Origin: Methanoregula sp. PtaB.Bin085
Lineage (GTDB): Archaea; Halobacteriota; Methanomicrobia; Methanomicrobiales; Methanospirillaceae
DNA length: 64,000 nt
Direction of reading: 5' to 3'
Assembly (NCBI RefSeq): GCF_002067035.1
Contig: NZ_MVQB01000062.1
Location: 1-64,000 of the forward strand
The number at the start of each line of letters is the position of its first letter. Position 1 is the first letter of the stretch. Under the pieces are notes generated by a model. That model was not told where the DNA came from. It saw only the letters and a list, made by a program, of their open reading frames with translations, and made no database searches. Both the position numbers and the translations under genes were made by a program. This document shows, one piece after another, positions 40,392-50,337 of the stretch.

Positions 40392-41930
40392 ATGAAAAGA
40401 TCCAAGAGAATACTGATCATGCTTCTGGTACTTACCCTCTTTTTCGTCACGGTCATTCCAGCAGATGCTGCAGAGGATGACCCGATCAATCCGGTGACTG
40501 AGCCAACTACGGAACCACCCACACCGGAACCAACCATTGAGCCGCCAACTATTACCATGACGGTTCCAACCCCGGCACCAACAACAATTGCCCCTACATC
40601 GTTCCCTACGGTAACGGCTCCTCCGACCTCAGAGCCTACTGTAACAATCACCGTCACCAATATTGTTCCTGGTGGCGGGAAAGGATATATCGACACCTAC
40701 TGTAATGTGGATGGGGCATCGGTCAGTTTCGACGGGAATTTCCGGTGTACCATCGCGCAGGGTGTCTGTACCGTTGGTGTCAGTCCCACCGGAATTGTCC
40801 ATACTGTAACGGTATCCAAACCCGGGTACGTCACATGGTCGGGCGCACTCCCCCGCATGCCGGCAGATAATGAGCATGTCGCGGTCTATGCAACTCTCAA
40901 CCCGGTACCAACGCAGACCACTATCCCGCCAGTCCAGAGTGGGGCAATATACGCCCAGTCGAATCCTGCGGGGGCGGCAATCTACATGAACGGTGCCCTG
41001 CAGGGATATTCCCCGGTTACCCTCCCGAACCTCCCGCCAGGAACCTATTCGATGAAAGCTTCCTTGTCCGGTTACACACCAGACACCCGGCTGATCAATG
41101 TCTATGCCGGCCAGACCGCCACCTATTACCCGAACCTCCAGCCCTCCCCGCCGGCGCCGCGTAGTACCGGTACAGTATCTGTGACATCGACACCGAATGC
41201 CGCGCTCATCTATGTGGATGATAATTACCAGGGAAAAGCCCCGATGACAATTACCCTGTATCCTGGCAACCATAAGTTCCGGCTCAGCCTCGCGGGCTAC
41301 AACGACTATACCACATCGATCTCTGTCAGCGCCAATTCGAACCAGAGGCTGAATGCTGTCCTGGATGCTGCGGCTTATGGTACTGTTGCAATTTCCGCCA
41401 TGCCTGGAGCAACGGTCTGGATCGACAGCAACTCCCGGGGTTTGGTACCCCCCTCCGGAACACTGACACTCACCGGAATCACAAGCGGAAACCATGTCTT
41501 TAAGGTAACAGCGAGCGGATACAACGACTGGATCAACACTGTCTATATCCTGCCCAACACCGTTACGCCTGTCAGCGTGACCCTCACCCCGTCAGGAGGT
41601 GCACCGGCACCCGCACCTGTAACCGGCGGACTGAATATTGTATCGACACCAACGGGAGCGGAAATCCTTGTCGATAACCTGTTCAGGGGATACACCCCGT
41701 CAACCCTGAACGGCATTACAGCCGGGCAACATCAGGTGCTGCTGAAGTATACCGGGTATGTCGATTATTCCACAACCGTACAGGTGAACGCAGGCCAGAC
41801 TACCCCGATTGCCATCGCTATGCAGCCTGCACCAACCCCCACACCGGAATCCGCACCTTCAACAGTATTCCTTGTGAGCGGAGTACTCGTGATGCTTGGT
41901 ATTGGTGTATCGATAAGGAGGAGATCCTGA
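40392..41930 (+). CDS. PEGA-repeat surface protein
   Basis: 512 residues. Signal peptide to about residue 28 (VIPADAA). A Thr/Pro-rich linker (30-85). Five PEGA-type beta repeats of about 70 residues follow, each with GxIxxxSxPxGAxIYxNxxxxGxxP and a lift such as GYTPSTLNGITAGQH; they occur at about residues 100-175, 185-255, 258-325, 328-400 and 415-480. A C-terminal hydrophobic segment (STVFLVSGVLVMLGIGVSI) plus RRRS anchors the protein. PEGA repeats usually serve envelope or extracellular contacts. A sensor-like protein follows in the same operon. Confidence 0.85.
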   Translation: MKRSKRILIMLLVLTLFFVTVIPADAAEDDPINPVTEPTTEPPTPEPTIEPPTITMTVPTPAPTTIAPTSFPTVTAPPTSEPTVTITVTNIVPGGGKGYIDTYCNVDGASVSFDGNFRCTIAQGVCTVGVSPTGIVHTVTVSKPGYVTWSGALPRMPADNEHVAVYATLNPVPTQTTIPPVQSGAIYAQSNPAGAAIYMNGALQGYSPVTLPNLPPGTYSMKASLSGYTPDTRLINVYAGQTATYYPNLQPSPPAPRSTGTVSVTSTPNAALIYVDDNYQGKAPMTITLYPGNHKFRLSLAGYNDYTTSISVSANSNQRLNAVLDAAAYGTVAISAMPGATVWIDSNSRGLVPPSGTLTLTGITSGNHVFKVTASGYNDWINTVYILPNTVTPVSVTLTPSGGAPAPAPVTGGLNIVSTPTGAEILVDNLFRGYTPSTLNGITAGQHQVLLKYTGYVDYSTTVQVNAGQTTPIAIAMQPAPTPTPESAPSTVFLVSGVLVMLGIGVSIRRRS

Positions 41931-41931
41931 A

Positions 41932-42606
41932 ATGACAGAAACCTGTTCCGCAATGACAAAACTCTGGGTGAGCGCGCTCCTCATCGTTGTTGTTATCAGC
42001 GGGCTCACCGTCTTTGCGTATACCAGCTCAAACAATGCCCTGAAAGAATCCGTCCGGGACGGCATGAAATCCACCGCCGCTGTTATGGCCACACAGATCG
42101 ATGCAAGCGATATTGCCGGGATCAATCCGGGCGACGAGAACTCGCCCCGGTATATCGCTGTCGTAAAAAAACTCAATGCCATGCGAAGCCTCGATGATTC
42201 CATCATCAATGCGTATATCCTCAAGGTGAACCCGGACCAGACTGCGACATTCCTCGTTGATGACCTGATGCTGGACGATCCTGCCGGTTCTGCACGGATC
42301 GGGGAGGTCTCGACAAGCCCGGATAAGATGGAGATCTTCTCCGCCCTCTCTGTCCCGACCGCTTCGAAAGAGCCATACACAACCAAATACGGTTCGTTTA
42401 TGTCAGCATATGCACCCATCGATGATGCAACCGAAAATTCGACCGGTAACACCTATGCGGTACTTGCGATCGATATGTCCGCCCGTGACTATAATGCGGC
42501 CACATCAAAAGGCGGTCTCATCCTCGTCACGGGTATTCTTTCGATGCTCATCGCTCTTGGCACACTTCTGGCATTTGGATTAAAAAGCAAGAGTGAGAAC
42601 GAATAA
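41932..42606 (+). CDS. Two-span membrane protein with extracytoplasmic sensor-like domain
   Basis: 224 residues. Membrane helix 1 (about 9-29), an outside domain (about 33-185; ALKESVRDGMKSTAAVMATQIDASDIAGI, YILKVNPDQTATFLVDD, YAVLAIDMSARDYNAA) that resembles the Cache/PAS-like sensor fold of archaeal and bacterial receptors, and membrane helix 2 (about 190-214) with a short charged tail. There is no HAMP, kinase or methyl-accepting domain, so the signal output is unclear. The start follows GGAGGAGATCCTGAA and is 1 nt after the PEGA gene stop, which suggests the two work together. Confidence 0.7.
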   Translation: MTETCSAMTKLWVSALLIVVVISGLTVFAYTSSNNALKESVRDGMKSTAAVMATQIDASDIAGINPGDENSPRYIAVVKKLNAMRSLDDSIINAYILKVNPDQTATFLVDDLMLDDPAGSARIGEVSTSPDKMEIFSALSVPTASKEPYTTKYGSFMSAYAPIDDATENSTGNTYAVLAIDMSARDYNAATSKGGLILVTGILSMLIALGTLLAFGLKSKSENE

Positions 42607-42667
42607 ATCTGCGGCCGGTTCCAAAATTACCCCCCGCAATCTCTATTTTCTTTTCCGGCAAACCGGA

Positions 42668-43321
42668 ATGCCGATGTCATCTCTACGGTTATTTATAGTG
42701 GGTGGGATCCTCATCGCATTGATCCTGTTCGCTGCGGGATGCACCCGGCAGACGGAAAATTCCATCACGTCAGATACAATAACCAGTACCCGGACACCTC
42801 TTCCGGCCGGTGAACCTGTCGTCCAGATCCCGGTAACGACGGCAGTCCCGGTGGAATCATGGGAGAAAGTCCGGCTGGAAACGTCAATGGGGAATATCAC
42901 CATCGCGCTCGACCCGGCAATGCCGGTAACGGCAGGGAATTTCAAATCCCTGGTCAGTAAGGGATTCTATAATGGAGTAATATTCCACCGCGTCATGGAC
43001 GGATTCATGATCCAGGGCGGCGACCCCACCGGAACAGGACGCGGAGGACCCGGGTACGTGATCAACGATGAGTTTACAACGGGTAACCGGAACGATCGGG
43101 GCACAATCTCCATGGCGAATGCCGGTCCCAATACCGGCGGTTCCCAGTTTTTCATCAACCTGGTCAATAATAATTACCTGGACAGGAAACACCCGGTCTT
43201 TGGCAAAGTCGTCGAAGGTATGGATGTCGTTGATGCAATCGGCAAGGTTCCGACCAATGGGAAATCTGGTGGCAACCGCCCGCTCCAGAATGTCACGATC
43301 ATCCGTGCTGCGATGGTCTGA
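42668..43321 (+). CDS. Cyclophilin-type peptidyl-prolyl isomerase, lipoprotein
   Basis: About 217 residues from ATG 42668. Signal sequence with lipobox (LFAAGC), then a Ser/Thr/Pro linker, then the cyclophilin domain (from about 60): SMGNITIALDP, VIFHRVMDGFMIQGGDPTGTG, FINLVNNNYLDRKHPVFGKV. This exported form probably helps proteins on the outer side of the membrane fold. The paralogue just downstream is cytosolic. Confidence 0.9.
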   Translation: MPMSSLRLFIVGGILIALILFAAGCTRQTENSITSDTITSTRTPLPAGEPVVQIPVTTAVPVESWEKVRLETSMGNITIALDPAMPVTAGNFKSLVSKGFYNGVIFHRVMDGFMIQGGDPTGTGRGGPGYVINDEFTTGNRNDRGTISMANAGPNTGGSQFFINLVNNNYLDRKHPVFGKVVEGMDVVDAIGKVPTNGKSGGNRPLQNVTIIRAAMV

Positions 43322-43399
43322 AAATCCTTTCCGTTTATTTTTGTCATCCGCATTCACAAGACACATGAATCCGTACCCCCAATACTATTGAGGAACATT

Positions 43400-43864
43400 A
43401 TGACAGATGCAGGAAAAAACGTAAAACTTGAGACGACCATGGGCACAATCACGATCGCCCTTGCTCCGGATATGCCGGTTACGGCAGGCAACTTCGAGAC
43501 GCTGGTGAAGAAAGGGTATTATAACGGCGTGATCTTCCACCGTGTCATTGACGGGTTCATGATCCAGGGTGGCGATCCCACCGGAACAGGACGCGGAGGA
43601 CCCGGGTATGTGATCAGGGATGAATTTTCTCCTGATAACCGGAACGACCGCGGGACCATCTCCATGGCAAACGCGGGTCCCAATACCGGGGGTTCGCAGT
43701 TCTTTATCAACCTTGTCAACAACAACTTCCTCGATGGAAAACACCCGGTCTTTGGTAAAGTCATCGAAGGTATGGATGTCGTTGACAGGATAGCCAAAAC
43801 AAAAACAGATTCCTCAGACCGCCCGGTAAAGGAAGTTTTGATCGTCAAAGCTGAGATGATTTAA
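43400..43864 (+). CDS. Cyclophilin-type peptidyl-prolyl isomerase, cytosolic
   Basis: 154 residues from ATG 43400 with SD GAGGAAC. Full catalytic set: FHRVIDGFMIQGGDPTGTG with Arg, Phe and Gln of the active site, ANAGPNTGGSQFFINL, and HPVFGKVIEG. Close paralogue of 42668-43321 with about the same motifs but no signal, suggesting duplication. Confidence 0.93.
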   Translation: MTDAGKNVKLETTMGTITIALAPDMPVTAGNFETLVKKGYYNGVIFHRVIDGFMIQGGDPTGTGRGGPGYVIRDEFSPDNRNDRGTISMANAGPNTGGSQFFINLVNNNFLDGKHPVFGKVIEGMDVVDRIAKTKTDSSDRPVKEVLIVKAEMI

Positions 43865-43925
43865 CGATATACTTCTGAAAAATATCCAGCTCACTTTTTT
43901 ACCCGTAAAGGGTAATGTACTATTC

Positions 43926-44201
43926 ATGAGACATCGCGCACCGGATCCCCAGAGAGACTTTGGTCTTAAGTCAATGACAATCCCTACCATATGTGTGATC
44001 TGTGAGATCCTCGCAAACTGCTATATTATCTGGTTCCTGATGATAGATTTCCCGACGAGATGTACCCGGCTTGCTGTAGAGACCGCAGGGAAACAGACCT
44101 GTGGGATGGAAACCGGCGCATATATTATCGCACTCGTGAGTGCTGTTATGATCCTCGGCGGTGTCTATTATCTAGCAAAATGGTACATCCCGCAGCAGTA
44201 A
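43926..44201 (+). CDS. Small two-span membrane protein
   Basis: 91 residues from ATG 43926, or 75 from ATG 43974 (MTIPTICV). Helix 1 (about 17-40) and helix 2 (66-86) with cysteines in between (CVICEILANC, RCTR, QTCGME) that could form disulfides or bind metal. No family recognised. No obvious SD. Confidence 0.5.
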   Translation: MRHRAPDPQRDFGLKSMTIPTICVICEILANCYIIWFLMIDFPTRCTRLAVETAGKQTCGMETGAYIIALVSAVMILGGVYYLAKWYIPQQ

Positions 44202-44632
44202 TAATACTACGATGATTATCTGTCAGATTGTGGTACGGTGATCCGTTGATGTATTGTGCGTTATCGGAACAGACCGGTTCCTGGTTCCTGAAGGGTATAC
44301 CTGTATGGACCAGGAAACAATCCAACAATTTCGGCCGGAAATTTTCGACCGCGAAAAACGGTTGTCAGTAAGTGAACCGATTATCGGATAATTATCCGAC
44401 AATATAGATGTACAACCGACAATTTTTCATAACCTCCGGCGTGCGCGCCCGGAGTGATCAACCGGATCGCGATGAAAATTTTTCAAGCACGGGAAAGGGG
44501 GCGATGAATTCTTTTTCGCTGCGATCCCTCAACTCCAATCGTACTGTCCTGCTCAGGAAAAACCGGTATGCACAACCAGGGGATGCAGGAAAAATCCGGT
44601 GCACAAGAAAATGAAGATGTGATGGAACCTTT
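44202..44632. other. Intergenic region with palindrome
   Basis: About 430 nt with no supported gene. The perfect palindrome CGGATAATTATCCG lies at 44385-44398, followed at 44401-44430 by ATATAGATGTACAACCGACAATTTTT. A 28-codon frame (44305-44391) looks protein-like but has no other support. A weak promoter or operator is the most likely function. Confidence 0.4.
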
Positions 44633-45157
44633 TTATTCAGGGGCATGATGGTGCCCGTTGTGGGGCTGGGGTGTCAGTCTCCCTGCAAACTGGAGGATTG
44701 CATCCATACTCTGCCGCCTGTCTTTTGCTGATACCTTCCGGATCTCTGCGGTTCCGAATTTGCCGCTGAACATCTCCGGATGTGCCCCGACCGTGTCGTA
44801 CTTGTTCAGGAAAACAATGAAGGGGACTTTTGCTTCCTGCAGGGAGTCCGACAGGTGGCGGGTGAAATCATCGAACTGGCAGGTGGCATCGATAAGGAGA
44901 ATTGCACCATCCATCCCGTTTGCGATAATCTCGCGGGCAAACTCGAATCGTTCCTGGCCCGGGGTGCCAAAGATATGGATGTGACACCCGTCTCTTTCGA
45001 TCCGTCCGAAGTCCAGCGCAACGGTCGTTGTCCCCCCGGCACAATTAGCCTCGATATGCTTCGACTGGGGATCGATGGTCTTGATCAGCGTGGTCTTTCC
45101 TGCCCCGAAGGCACCAAAAACAACAATTTTGAGTTTTTTCTCTTCTGCCATCAGCAT
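44633..45157 (-). CDS. Ras-like small GTPase
   Basis: 174 residues. G1 GAFGAGKTT, G3 DFGRIE...FGTPGQERF, G4 FLNKYD and G5-like VSAKD are all present, with TTV as the switch I Thr. This is the archaeal group related to MglA/SRP-receptor-beta-type small GTPases (COG2229). No membrane anchor is visible. Start 45157 or ATG 45151 (MAEEKK). It lies 91 nt after EF-2 on the same strand, but is probably independent. Function unknown. Confidence 0.8.
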   Translation of the reverse strand: MLMAEEKKLKIVVFGAFGAGKTTLIKTIDPQSKHIEANCAGGTTTVALDFGRIERDGCHIHIFGTPGQERFEFAREIIANGMDGAILLIDATCQFDDFTRHLSDSLQEAKVPFIVFLNKYDTVGAHPEMFSGKFGTAEIRKVSAKDRRQSMDAILQFAGRLTPQPHNGHHHAPE

Positions 45158-45248
45158 TAATTAGTACGGAAAGATTGTTTACCGTTTCGGTCGGGACAAG
45201 CAGATCCGGATCAGAAAGCGGATAAAAAACAGGACGATGACGAAAAAA

Positions 45249-47441
45249 TTATGAGAGGTAATCGTTGGGCTGAGGCATCTGGTCCTTGAGACCTTTGCGC
45301 TTGCGGATGCCGATGACGACTTCCTTGACCATGTTGTTGGGAACGAGTTCGAACCCTGCGAACTCGGTGTTCCACATTGCCCGGCCTTCGGTTGCGGACC
45401 GGATATCTCCCGCGAACCCGAAGAGTTCGGCAACGGGGGCCTTGCCTGAAACTGTAATGGTATCGCCCTCGCTCTGCATATCGAAGACCTGGCCGCGGCG
45501 ACCCTGGATCTGGGACGTTGCAGCACCCATCTGGTCCATCGGAACGGTGATCTGGATCTTCTGGACCGGCTCGAGAAGCGAGTCGCCCGCAAGGAGCATG
45601 CCGCCCTTGATGGCGCCGCGGACCGCGGGAATGACCTGTGCGGGACCGCGGTGGATCGCGTCCTCGTGAAGCTTGACATCGGTGAGGACCATCTTGAGGT
45701 TCTGGACCGGCTCATCAGCGAGCGGTCCGCCGGCGAGGGCCTCATGGATACCCTCGATGATCAGTTCCATCGTCTCGTTGAGATACTGGATACCCTTGGT
45801 TGCATCGATGAGCATGCTGGTGCCTTTGATATCCTTGACATTCTTTGCCTCGTCCTTGTCCATACCGGCCTTGATAAGCACATCACGGCGTTCAAGGTTC
45901 TGCTGGTTCATCGAGACCTCACCGCTCTTGATCAGGGCGACAATCTCGTCGGGGAGAGGCGACAGCGTGAAGTAGAAGCGGTTGTGACGGTTCGGGGACT
46001 TGCCCTCGACATTCTCCACCGTGCCGGTGACCGTTTCACGGTACACTACGATTGGCGGGGATGTGACAATCTCCACACCCTTGTCCCGCTTGATACGTCC
46101 GGTGACGATCTCGAGGTGAAGTTCCCCCATACCGGCGATGAGGTGTTCACCGGTTTCCTCGTTGATCGAGATGCTGAGGGTCGGGTCTTCCTTGGCAACC
46201 TGCCGGAGCACTTCAACGAGCTTGGGCAGGTCCTTCATGTTCTTGGCCTCGACCGCAACGGTCATGACCGGTTCCGAGTAGTGCTTGAGCGACTCGAACG
46301 GTGTCATCTCCATGAGAGTGGAGACTGTCGAACCGACGATAGCGTCCTTGAGACCGGTAACAGCAGCGATATTGCCCGCAACGATCTCCTCGACTTCCAC
46401 GCGCTTGGGGCCCATGAAGATACCGACCTGCTGGAGGCGGTTCTCCTTCTTAGCGGTTCCCATAACGTAGAGCACATCGCCCCTCTTGAGGCTGCCGGAG
46501 AAGAGACGCCCGGTGGCGACTTCTCCCGCATGGGGATCGAACGAGATATCGGTAACCATCATGCCGACAGGGCCTTTCGGGTCGCACGTGAGCATGGCCT
46601 TGCCTTCCTTGGTTTCCTTGTCCCCGTGCCAGATGACGTTGACACGCCGGGGCTGGGCCTCGAGCGGGTTCGGGAGGTGGCGTACGACCATATCAAGAAC
46701 CACTTCTGAGAGCGGGCTCTGCTTGGCGAGGTACTTCATATCGCCGGCCCGGCACTTCTCATACACAACCTTGAACGAGATACCGCTCTTCTGCATAAAC
46801 GGAACTGAGACTGCCCAGTTGTACAGCGCGGAACCGAAAGCAACGGTACCCTTGGAGGCGTCCAGTTTCCAGCCATTGTTATAGGCTTCCTCGTTCATGC
46901 CCTTGATGAGCTTGTTGACCTTGTCGATGACCTTGCCGAGACGGATCTGCATCTCCATGTCATCGACCTTGAGCTCATTGATGAGCCGGTCAACCTTGTT
47001 GATGAAGAGGACCGGGCGTACCTGTTCTTTGAGAGCCTGACGGAGTACGGTCTCGGTCTGGGGCATGGTCCCTTCGACTGCATCAACGAGGACGACGGCC
47101 CCGTCGACCGCGCGCATCGCACGGGTGACGTCGCCACCAAAGTCAACGTGACCGGGCGTATCGATCATGTTGATGAGGTAATCAGTGCCCTCGTACTCGT
47201 GGACCATCGAGACGTTGGATGCATCAATGGTGATACCGCGCGCCTGCTCTTCTTCGTCGGAGTCCATGAAGAGCTGCTTTCCGGCGAGTTCTTCAGAGAT
47301 GATACCGGCACCTGCCAGGAGGTTGTCGGAGAGTGTGGTCTTGCCGTGGTCGATGTGCGCTACGATACCGATGTTCCGAATGTGCTTCGGATCCTTCATG
47401 AGCTCTACGACGCGCTCAACTGTTTTTTTGCCTCGGGACAT
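45249..47441 (-). CDS. fusA: Elongation factor 2
   Basis: 730 residues. GTPase that translocates the ribosome. G motifs [31 protein letters not shown] and INKVDRLI are near the N-terminus; domain IV carries the loop with DAIHRGPAQ that is modified to diphthamide in archaea and eukaryotes. Full length. Operon order is rps12-rps7-fusA; in many archaea tuf and rps10 follow, but here they do not. Confidence 0.97.
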   Translation of the reverse strand: MSRGKKTVERVVELMKDPKHIRNIGIVAHIDHGKTTLSDNLLAGAGIISEELAGKQLFMDSDEEEQARGITIDASNVSMVHEYEGTDYLINMIDTPGHVDFGGDVTRAMRAVDGAVVLVDAVEGTMPQTETVLRQALKEQVRPVLFINKVDRLINELKVDDMEMQIRLGKVIDKVNKLIKGMNEEAYNNGWKLDASKGTVAFGSALYNWAVSVPFMQKSGISFKVVYEKCRAGDMKYLAKQSPLSEVVLDMVVRHLPNPLEAQPRRVNVIWHGDKETKEGKAMLTCDPKGPVGMMVTDISFDPHAGEVATGRLFSGSLKRGDVLYVMGTAKKENRLQQVGIFMGPKRVEVEEIVAGNIAAVTGLKDAIVGSTVSTLMEMTPFESLKHYSEPVMTVAVEAKNMKDLPKLVEVLRQVAKEDPTLSISINEETGEHLIAGMGELHLEIVTGRIKRDKGVEIVTSPPIVVYRETVTGTVENVEGKSPNRHNRFYFTLSPLPDEIVALIKSGEVSMNQQNLERRDVLIKAGMDKDEAKNVKDIKGTSMLIDATKGIQYLNETMELIIEGIHEALAGGPLADEPVQNLKMVLTDVKLHEDAIHRGPAQVIPAVRGAIKGGMLLAGDSLLEPVQKIQITVPMDQMGAATSQIQGRRGQVFDMQSEGDTITVSGKAPVAELFGFAGDIRSATEGRAMWNTEFAGFELVPNNMVKEVVIGIRKRKGLKDQMPQPNDYLS

Positions 47442-47465
47442 GAAAAAACCTCAAAAAAGATGGTG

Positions 47466-48065
47466 TTACCGGGCGGATTTCGCGATCCGCTCGCGTTCTT
47501 CCTTTTTACCTACCGAGTAACACTTCACGTCGCCCTTGGATGCAGCGATAAGTTCGTCGGCAAGAACCGCACTTGCACTCTTCTTGCCACTGCTGGAGCC
47601 CTTCAGGGTTGCCTCGGCAATGAAATGGATTGCTGTGTCGACGCGGCGCATCGGCGCGGTATCGACCGATTTCGGGACGTTGATACCACCGTATTTCAGG
47701 CGGACTGTCTCTTCGCGGGGGCCGGAGTTGGCAATTGCCTCGACCAGCACTTCAACCGGGTTGCGTTTTGTCTTCTTGTTGATGATCTCGAATGCATCCC
47801 GCACGATGCGTATTGCCAGCTGCTTTTTGCCGGTATTATTCTCGGTCTGCATAAGGCGGTTGATGAGCCGCTCGACAATCATCATGTTGCTCTTTCCGAA
47901 TTCCTGGCGGGAGAACTTGCCGCAGGTGTGGGGGATGATCTGGGCGGAGAGGGTGACGTAGCGCACAAGGCTGGGATCGTTGACTTTCACATCAGCAACA
48001 TCCCACTTGTTGAACAACAGTTTCTGGCCTGCCGCTGCAGTCTTTGCTTCTGCTTCTGTCATCAT
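47466..48065 (-). CDS. rps7: 30S ribosomal protein uS7
   Basis: About 199 residues from ATG 48065 (MMTEAEAK...). Binds the 3' major domain of 16S rRNA. Archaeal S7 motifs: MQTENNTGKKQLAIRIVRDAF, NPVEVLVEAIANSGPREETVR, and APMRRVDTAIHFIA. SD GGTGAT overlaps the stop of rps12 just upstream. Start could be 48062 (MTEAEA). Confidence 0.95.
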   Translation of the reverse strand: MMTEAEAKTAAAGQKLLFNKWDVADVKVNDPSLVRYVTLSAQIIPHTCGKFSRQEFGKSNMMIVERLINRLMQTENNTGKKQLAIRIVRDAFEIINKKTKRNPVEVLVEAIANSGPREETVRLKYGGINVPKSVDTAPMRRVDTAIHFIAEATLKGSSSGKKSASAVLADELIAASKGDVKCYSVGKKEERERIAKSAR

Positions 48066-48067
48066 GA

Positions 48068-48496
48068 TCACCTGCGCGGTTTCTCCTTCCTGCCGATGAC
48101 CATTTCGTGGAGGCAGACGTTGTTTACCTTGGTGACGACATACCGGACACCCGGGATATCTCCCATGGACCGGCCAAGACGGCCGCCGATACCCTCAATC
48201 TCGACTTCATCGTGTTCGTCGATGAAATTGATGGCGCCGTCGCCAACAGCGAAAGCGCTTACCTGCCGGCCGTTCTTGATCAGCTGGACACGCACGCATT
48301 TGCGGATGGCGGAGTTCGGCTGTTTTGCCTCAACACCTATCTTCTCCAGTACGATACCTCTCGCCTGCGGGGCACCCTCGAGGGGGTCCGACTTGACATC
48401 GAGATTGAGTTCACGGCGGGCATAGTTCTTGTCTGCCCACCGGAACTTATTTGAGTCCCGAACCAGTTTTCTGGCTGCAAATTTACCCTGTCCCAT
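48068..48496 (-). CDS. rps12: 30S ribosomal protein uS12
   Basis: 142 residues. Decoding-centre protein. Motifs: [41 protein letters not shown] and the C-terminal [23 protein letters not shown]. Normal archaeal length (about 142). First gene of the str cluster here. An AT-rich ATTTATAAAT element lies at 48571-48580, about 75 nt before the start. Confidence 0.96.
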   Translation of the reverse strand: MGQGKFAARKLVRDSNKFRWADKNYARRELNLDVKSDPLEGAPQARGIVLEKIGVEAKQPNSAIRKCVRVQLIKNGRQVSAFAVGDGAINFIDEHDEVEIEGIGGRLGRSMGDIPGVRYVVTKVNNVCLHEMVIGRKEKPRR

Positions 48497-48570
48497 TAAA
48501 GAGCCTCATTTACGTTGTTTTTGTGGTTATCGATAACCCACACTGGGATATGTACTAACGCGGGTAACCG

Positions 48571-48580
48571 ATTTATAAAT
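48571..48580. promoter_or_regulatory. Palindromic TATA element between rps12 and queD
   Basis: ATTTATAAAT is self-complementary and lies in the divergent intergenic region, 75 nt before rps12 and 83 nt before queD. It could serve the str operon with a leader of about 45 nt. Confidence 0.4.
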
Positions 48581-48662
48581 TGTGGCCTCCCACCTGCCTG
48601 TCTTATACTATTGATCCTCACTCATAATAACATTATATCCTCCTCAGCTCAAATACTGGGCA

Positions 48663-49067
48663 ATGAAAGTGGGGATCTACAAGGAAGTACAGATCGATAC
48701 CAGCCACCGCCTCCTCCATTATGAGGGCAAGTGCGCGAACCTGCACGGGCACCGCTGGAAGGTCGAGATCTGGATGGAGGGTGAACCGGATAAAACGACG
48801 CAGATCCTCATTGATTACAGTATGATAAAAAAGGTCGTTGACAAGTACGACCATCAGATCATCCTCAATGAGGAAGATCCCATGGTCCCGCGCATCCGGG
48901 AATTCCACGAGGTGATCACGACACCGGGTGACCCGACCAGCGAGCTGATGGCCTCCCTTATCCGGGATGACCTCTACGCATTCTGCCGGGAGCACGGGAT
49001 TCGGGCAACCGTCCCGAAGATCCGGGTGTGGGAATCCCCGACTGCCTTTGCCGAGCTTACCGAATGA
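48663..49067 (+). CDS. queD: 6-carboxytetrahydropterin synthase (QueD)
   Basis: 134 residues. Converts dihydroneopterin triphosphate to 6-carboxytetrahydropterin. Zn-binding and catalytic pieces: SHRLLHYEGKCANLHGHRW (His, Cys, HGH), DYSMIKKVVDKYDHQIIL, and WESPTAFAE. It is the first gene of the queD-queE-queC run that makes preQ0, the precursor of archaeosine in tRNA. Confidence 0.93.
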   Translation: MKVGIYKEVQIDTSHRLLHYEGKCANLHGHRWKVEIWMEGEPDKTTQILIDYSMIKKVVDKYDHQIILNEEDPMVPRIREFHEVITTPGDPTSELMASLIRDDLYAFCREHGIRATVPKIRVWESPTAFAELTE

Positions 49068-49672
49068 AGATCACTGAAATTTTCCGCAGCCTGCAGGGGG
49101 AGGGGAAGAACCAGGGGAAACCCTGCCTTTTTATCCGTCTTGCCGGCTGCAACCTGAACTGCCGCTGGTGCGACACGCCCGGATCCCAAAGCGGCGGGGT
49201 GACGATGTCTCTCGACACAATCCTCGAACAGGTCTGGAGAATCAATCCCCCTTACGTCTGTATTACCGGGGGGGAACCGCTGCTGCAGGGAGAAGAGCTG
49301 GAACGCCTCCTGGACTCACTCCATAAGCGCGGGACAATAATCGATATCGAGACAAACGGGACGATCGACTTTTCCCGGTTCCAGCCATTTGCATCTGTCT
49401 GCATGGACGTGAAATGCCCGTTCTCCGGAGAACAAAGCGATCTCTCCCTTCTGGAAAAACTCCGACCGGAGGATACCGTCAAATTCGTTGTCAAAGACGA
49501 AACAGACTGTCAGTATGCACAGGGGATTATCAGAACGCACCGCATACCCTGTGAGATATTCATATCGCCAGTCTGCGGTACTGATTACAAAGTCATCTCG
49601 GAATTTATCCTGAAAAACAACCTGCCGGCCCGGATGCAGGTCCAGCTCCACAAGGTCATCGGAGTGAAATGA
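49064..49672 (+). CDS. queE: 7-carboxy-7-deazaguanine synthase (QueE)
   Basis: 202 residues from ATG 49064, overlapping queD stop. Radical-SAM enzyme that contracts the pterin ring. Cluster motif CNLNCRWC (CxxxCxxC), start pattern [23 protein letters not shown], then [10 protein letters not shown] and IDIETNGT. The frame opens upstream at 49028, but that overlaps queD. Shares the operon. Confidence 0.94.
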   Translation: MKITEIFRSLQGEGKNQGKPCLFIRLAGCNLNCRWCDTPGSQSGGVTMSLDTILEQVWRINPPYVCITGGEPLLQGEELERLLDSLHKRGTIIDIETNGTIDFSRFQPFASVCMDVKCPFSGEQSDLSLLEKLRPEDTVKFVVKDETDCQYAQGIIRTHRIPCEIFISPVCGTDYKVISEFILKNNLPARMQVQLHKVIGVK

Positions 49673-50337
49673 TGAAAGCTGTTTGTCTGCTCTCAGGGGG
49701 CATGGACTCGTCCACGCTCGCCTATCTTGCAAAGAGTGAAGGATACGATATCTGCGCCCTCCACCTGAACTACGGCCAGAGGACACAGGGAAAGGAACTG
49801 GCATGTGCAAAAAAGATCGCCGGCCTCCTTGAAGCAGAGGAATTCGTGGAAGTCGATGTCGGGTACTTCTCCCGATTCGGGGCAAGCAGCCTGACCGACA
49901 GTAAAATTGCAGTAGAGGAGTTCGATCCCGCGCGGGCGCACATGCCCAACACATACGTGCCGTTCCGGAACGCCAACCTCCTCTCCATCGCTACCAGCTT
50001 TGCCGAGGCGAGGGATGCTGAGGCAATCTACATTGGCGTCCAGTCGCTCGATTACAGCGGGTATCCGGACTGCCGGCCGCAGTTCATCGAAGCATTCCAG
50101 CGCGTCATCGATCTTGGTACAAAAGATACCACGCACATTACTCTCAAGACCCCGTTCACCCGCATGTCCAAGACCGACATCCTGCGCATTGGCATGAAGC
50201 TGGGTGTTCCCTACGAGCACACGTGGTCCTGCTACCGGAACGAGAGAAAAGCCTGTGGAACCTGCGGGTCCTGTCACTTCCGGCAGGAAGCATTCGCTGC
50301 CATCGGGATGAAAGACCCGATCGAATACGAGGTGTGA
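49669..50337 (+). CDS. queC: 7-cyano-7-deazaguanine synthase (QueC)
   Basis: 222 residues. ATP-dependent formation of the nitrile of preQ0. PP-loop [14 protein letters not shown] near residue 9, [24 protein letters not shown]-type [18 protein letters not shown], and zinc-binding cysteines near the C-terminus ([21 protein letters not shown]). Overlaps queE by 4 nt. Confidence 0.95.
   Translation: MMKAVCLLSGGMDSSTLAYLAKSEGYDICALHLNYGQRTQGKELACAKKIAGLLEAEEFVEVDVGYFSRFGASSLTDSKIAVEEFDPARAHMPNTYVPFRNANLLSIATSFAEARDAEAIYIGVQSLDYSGYPDCRPQFIEAFQRVIDLGTKDTTHITLKTPFTRMSKTDILRIGMKLGVPYEHTWSCYRNERKACGTCGSCHFRQEAFAAIGMKDPIEYEV

Noticed and set aside
42593-42667. N-terminal extension of the lipoprotein cyclophilin
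   Set aside because: Overlaps the preceding gene stop and spoils the signal peptide; ATG 42668 begins the normal signal.
44305-44391. 28-codon open frame MDQETIQQF...
   Set aside because: Protein-like composition but very short, with no ribosome binding site or homology.
47148-48425. Large forward open frame opposite EF-2, S7 and S12
   Set aside because: Antisense shadow of highly conserved genes; crosses three gene boundaries.
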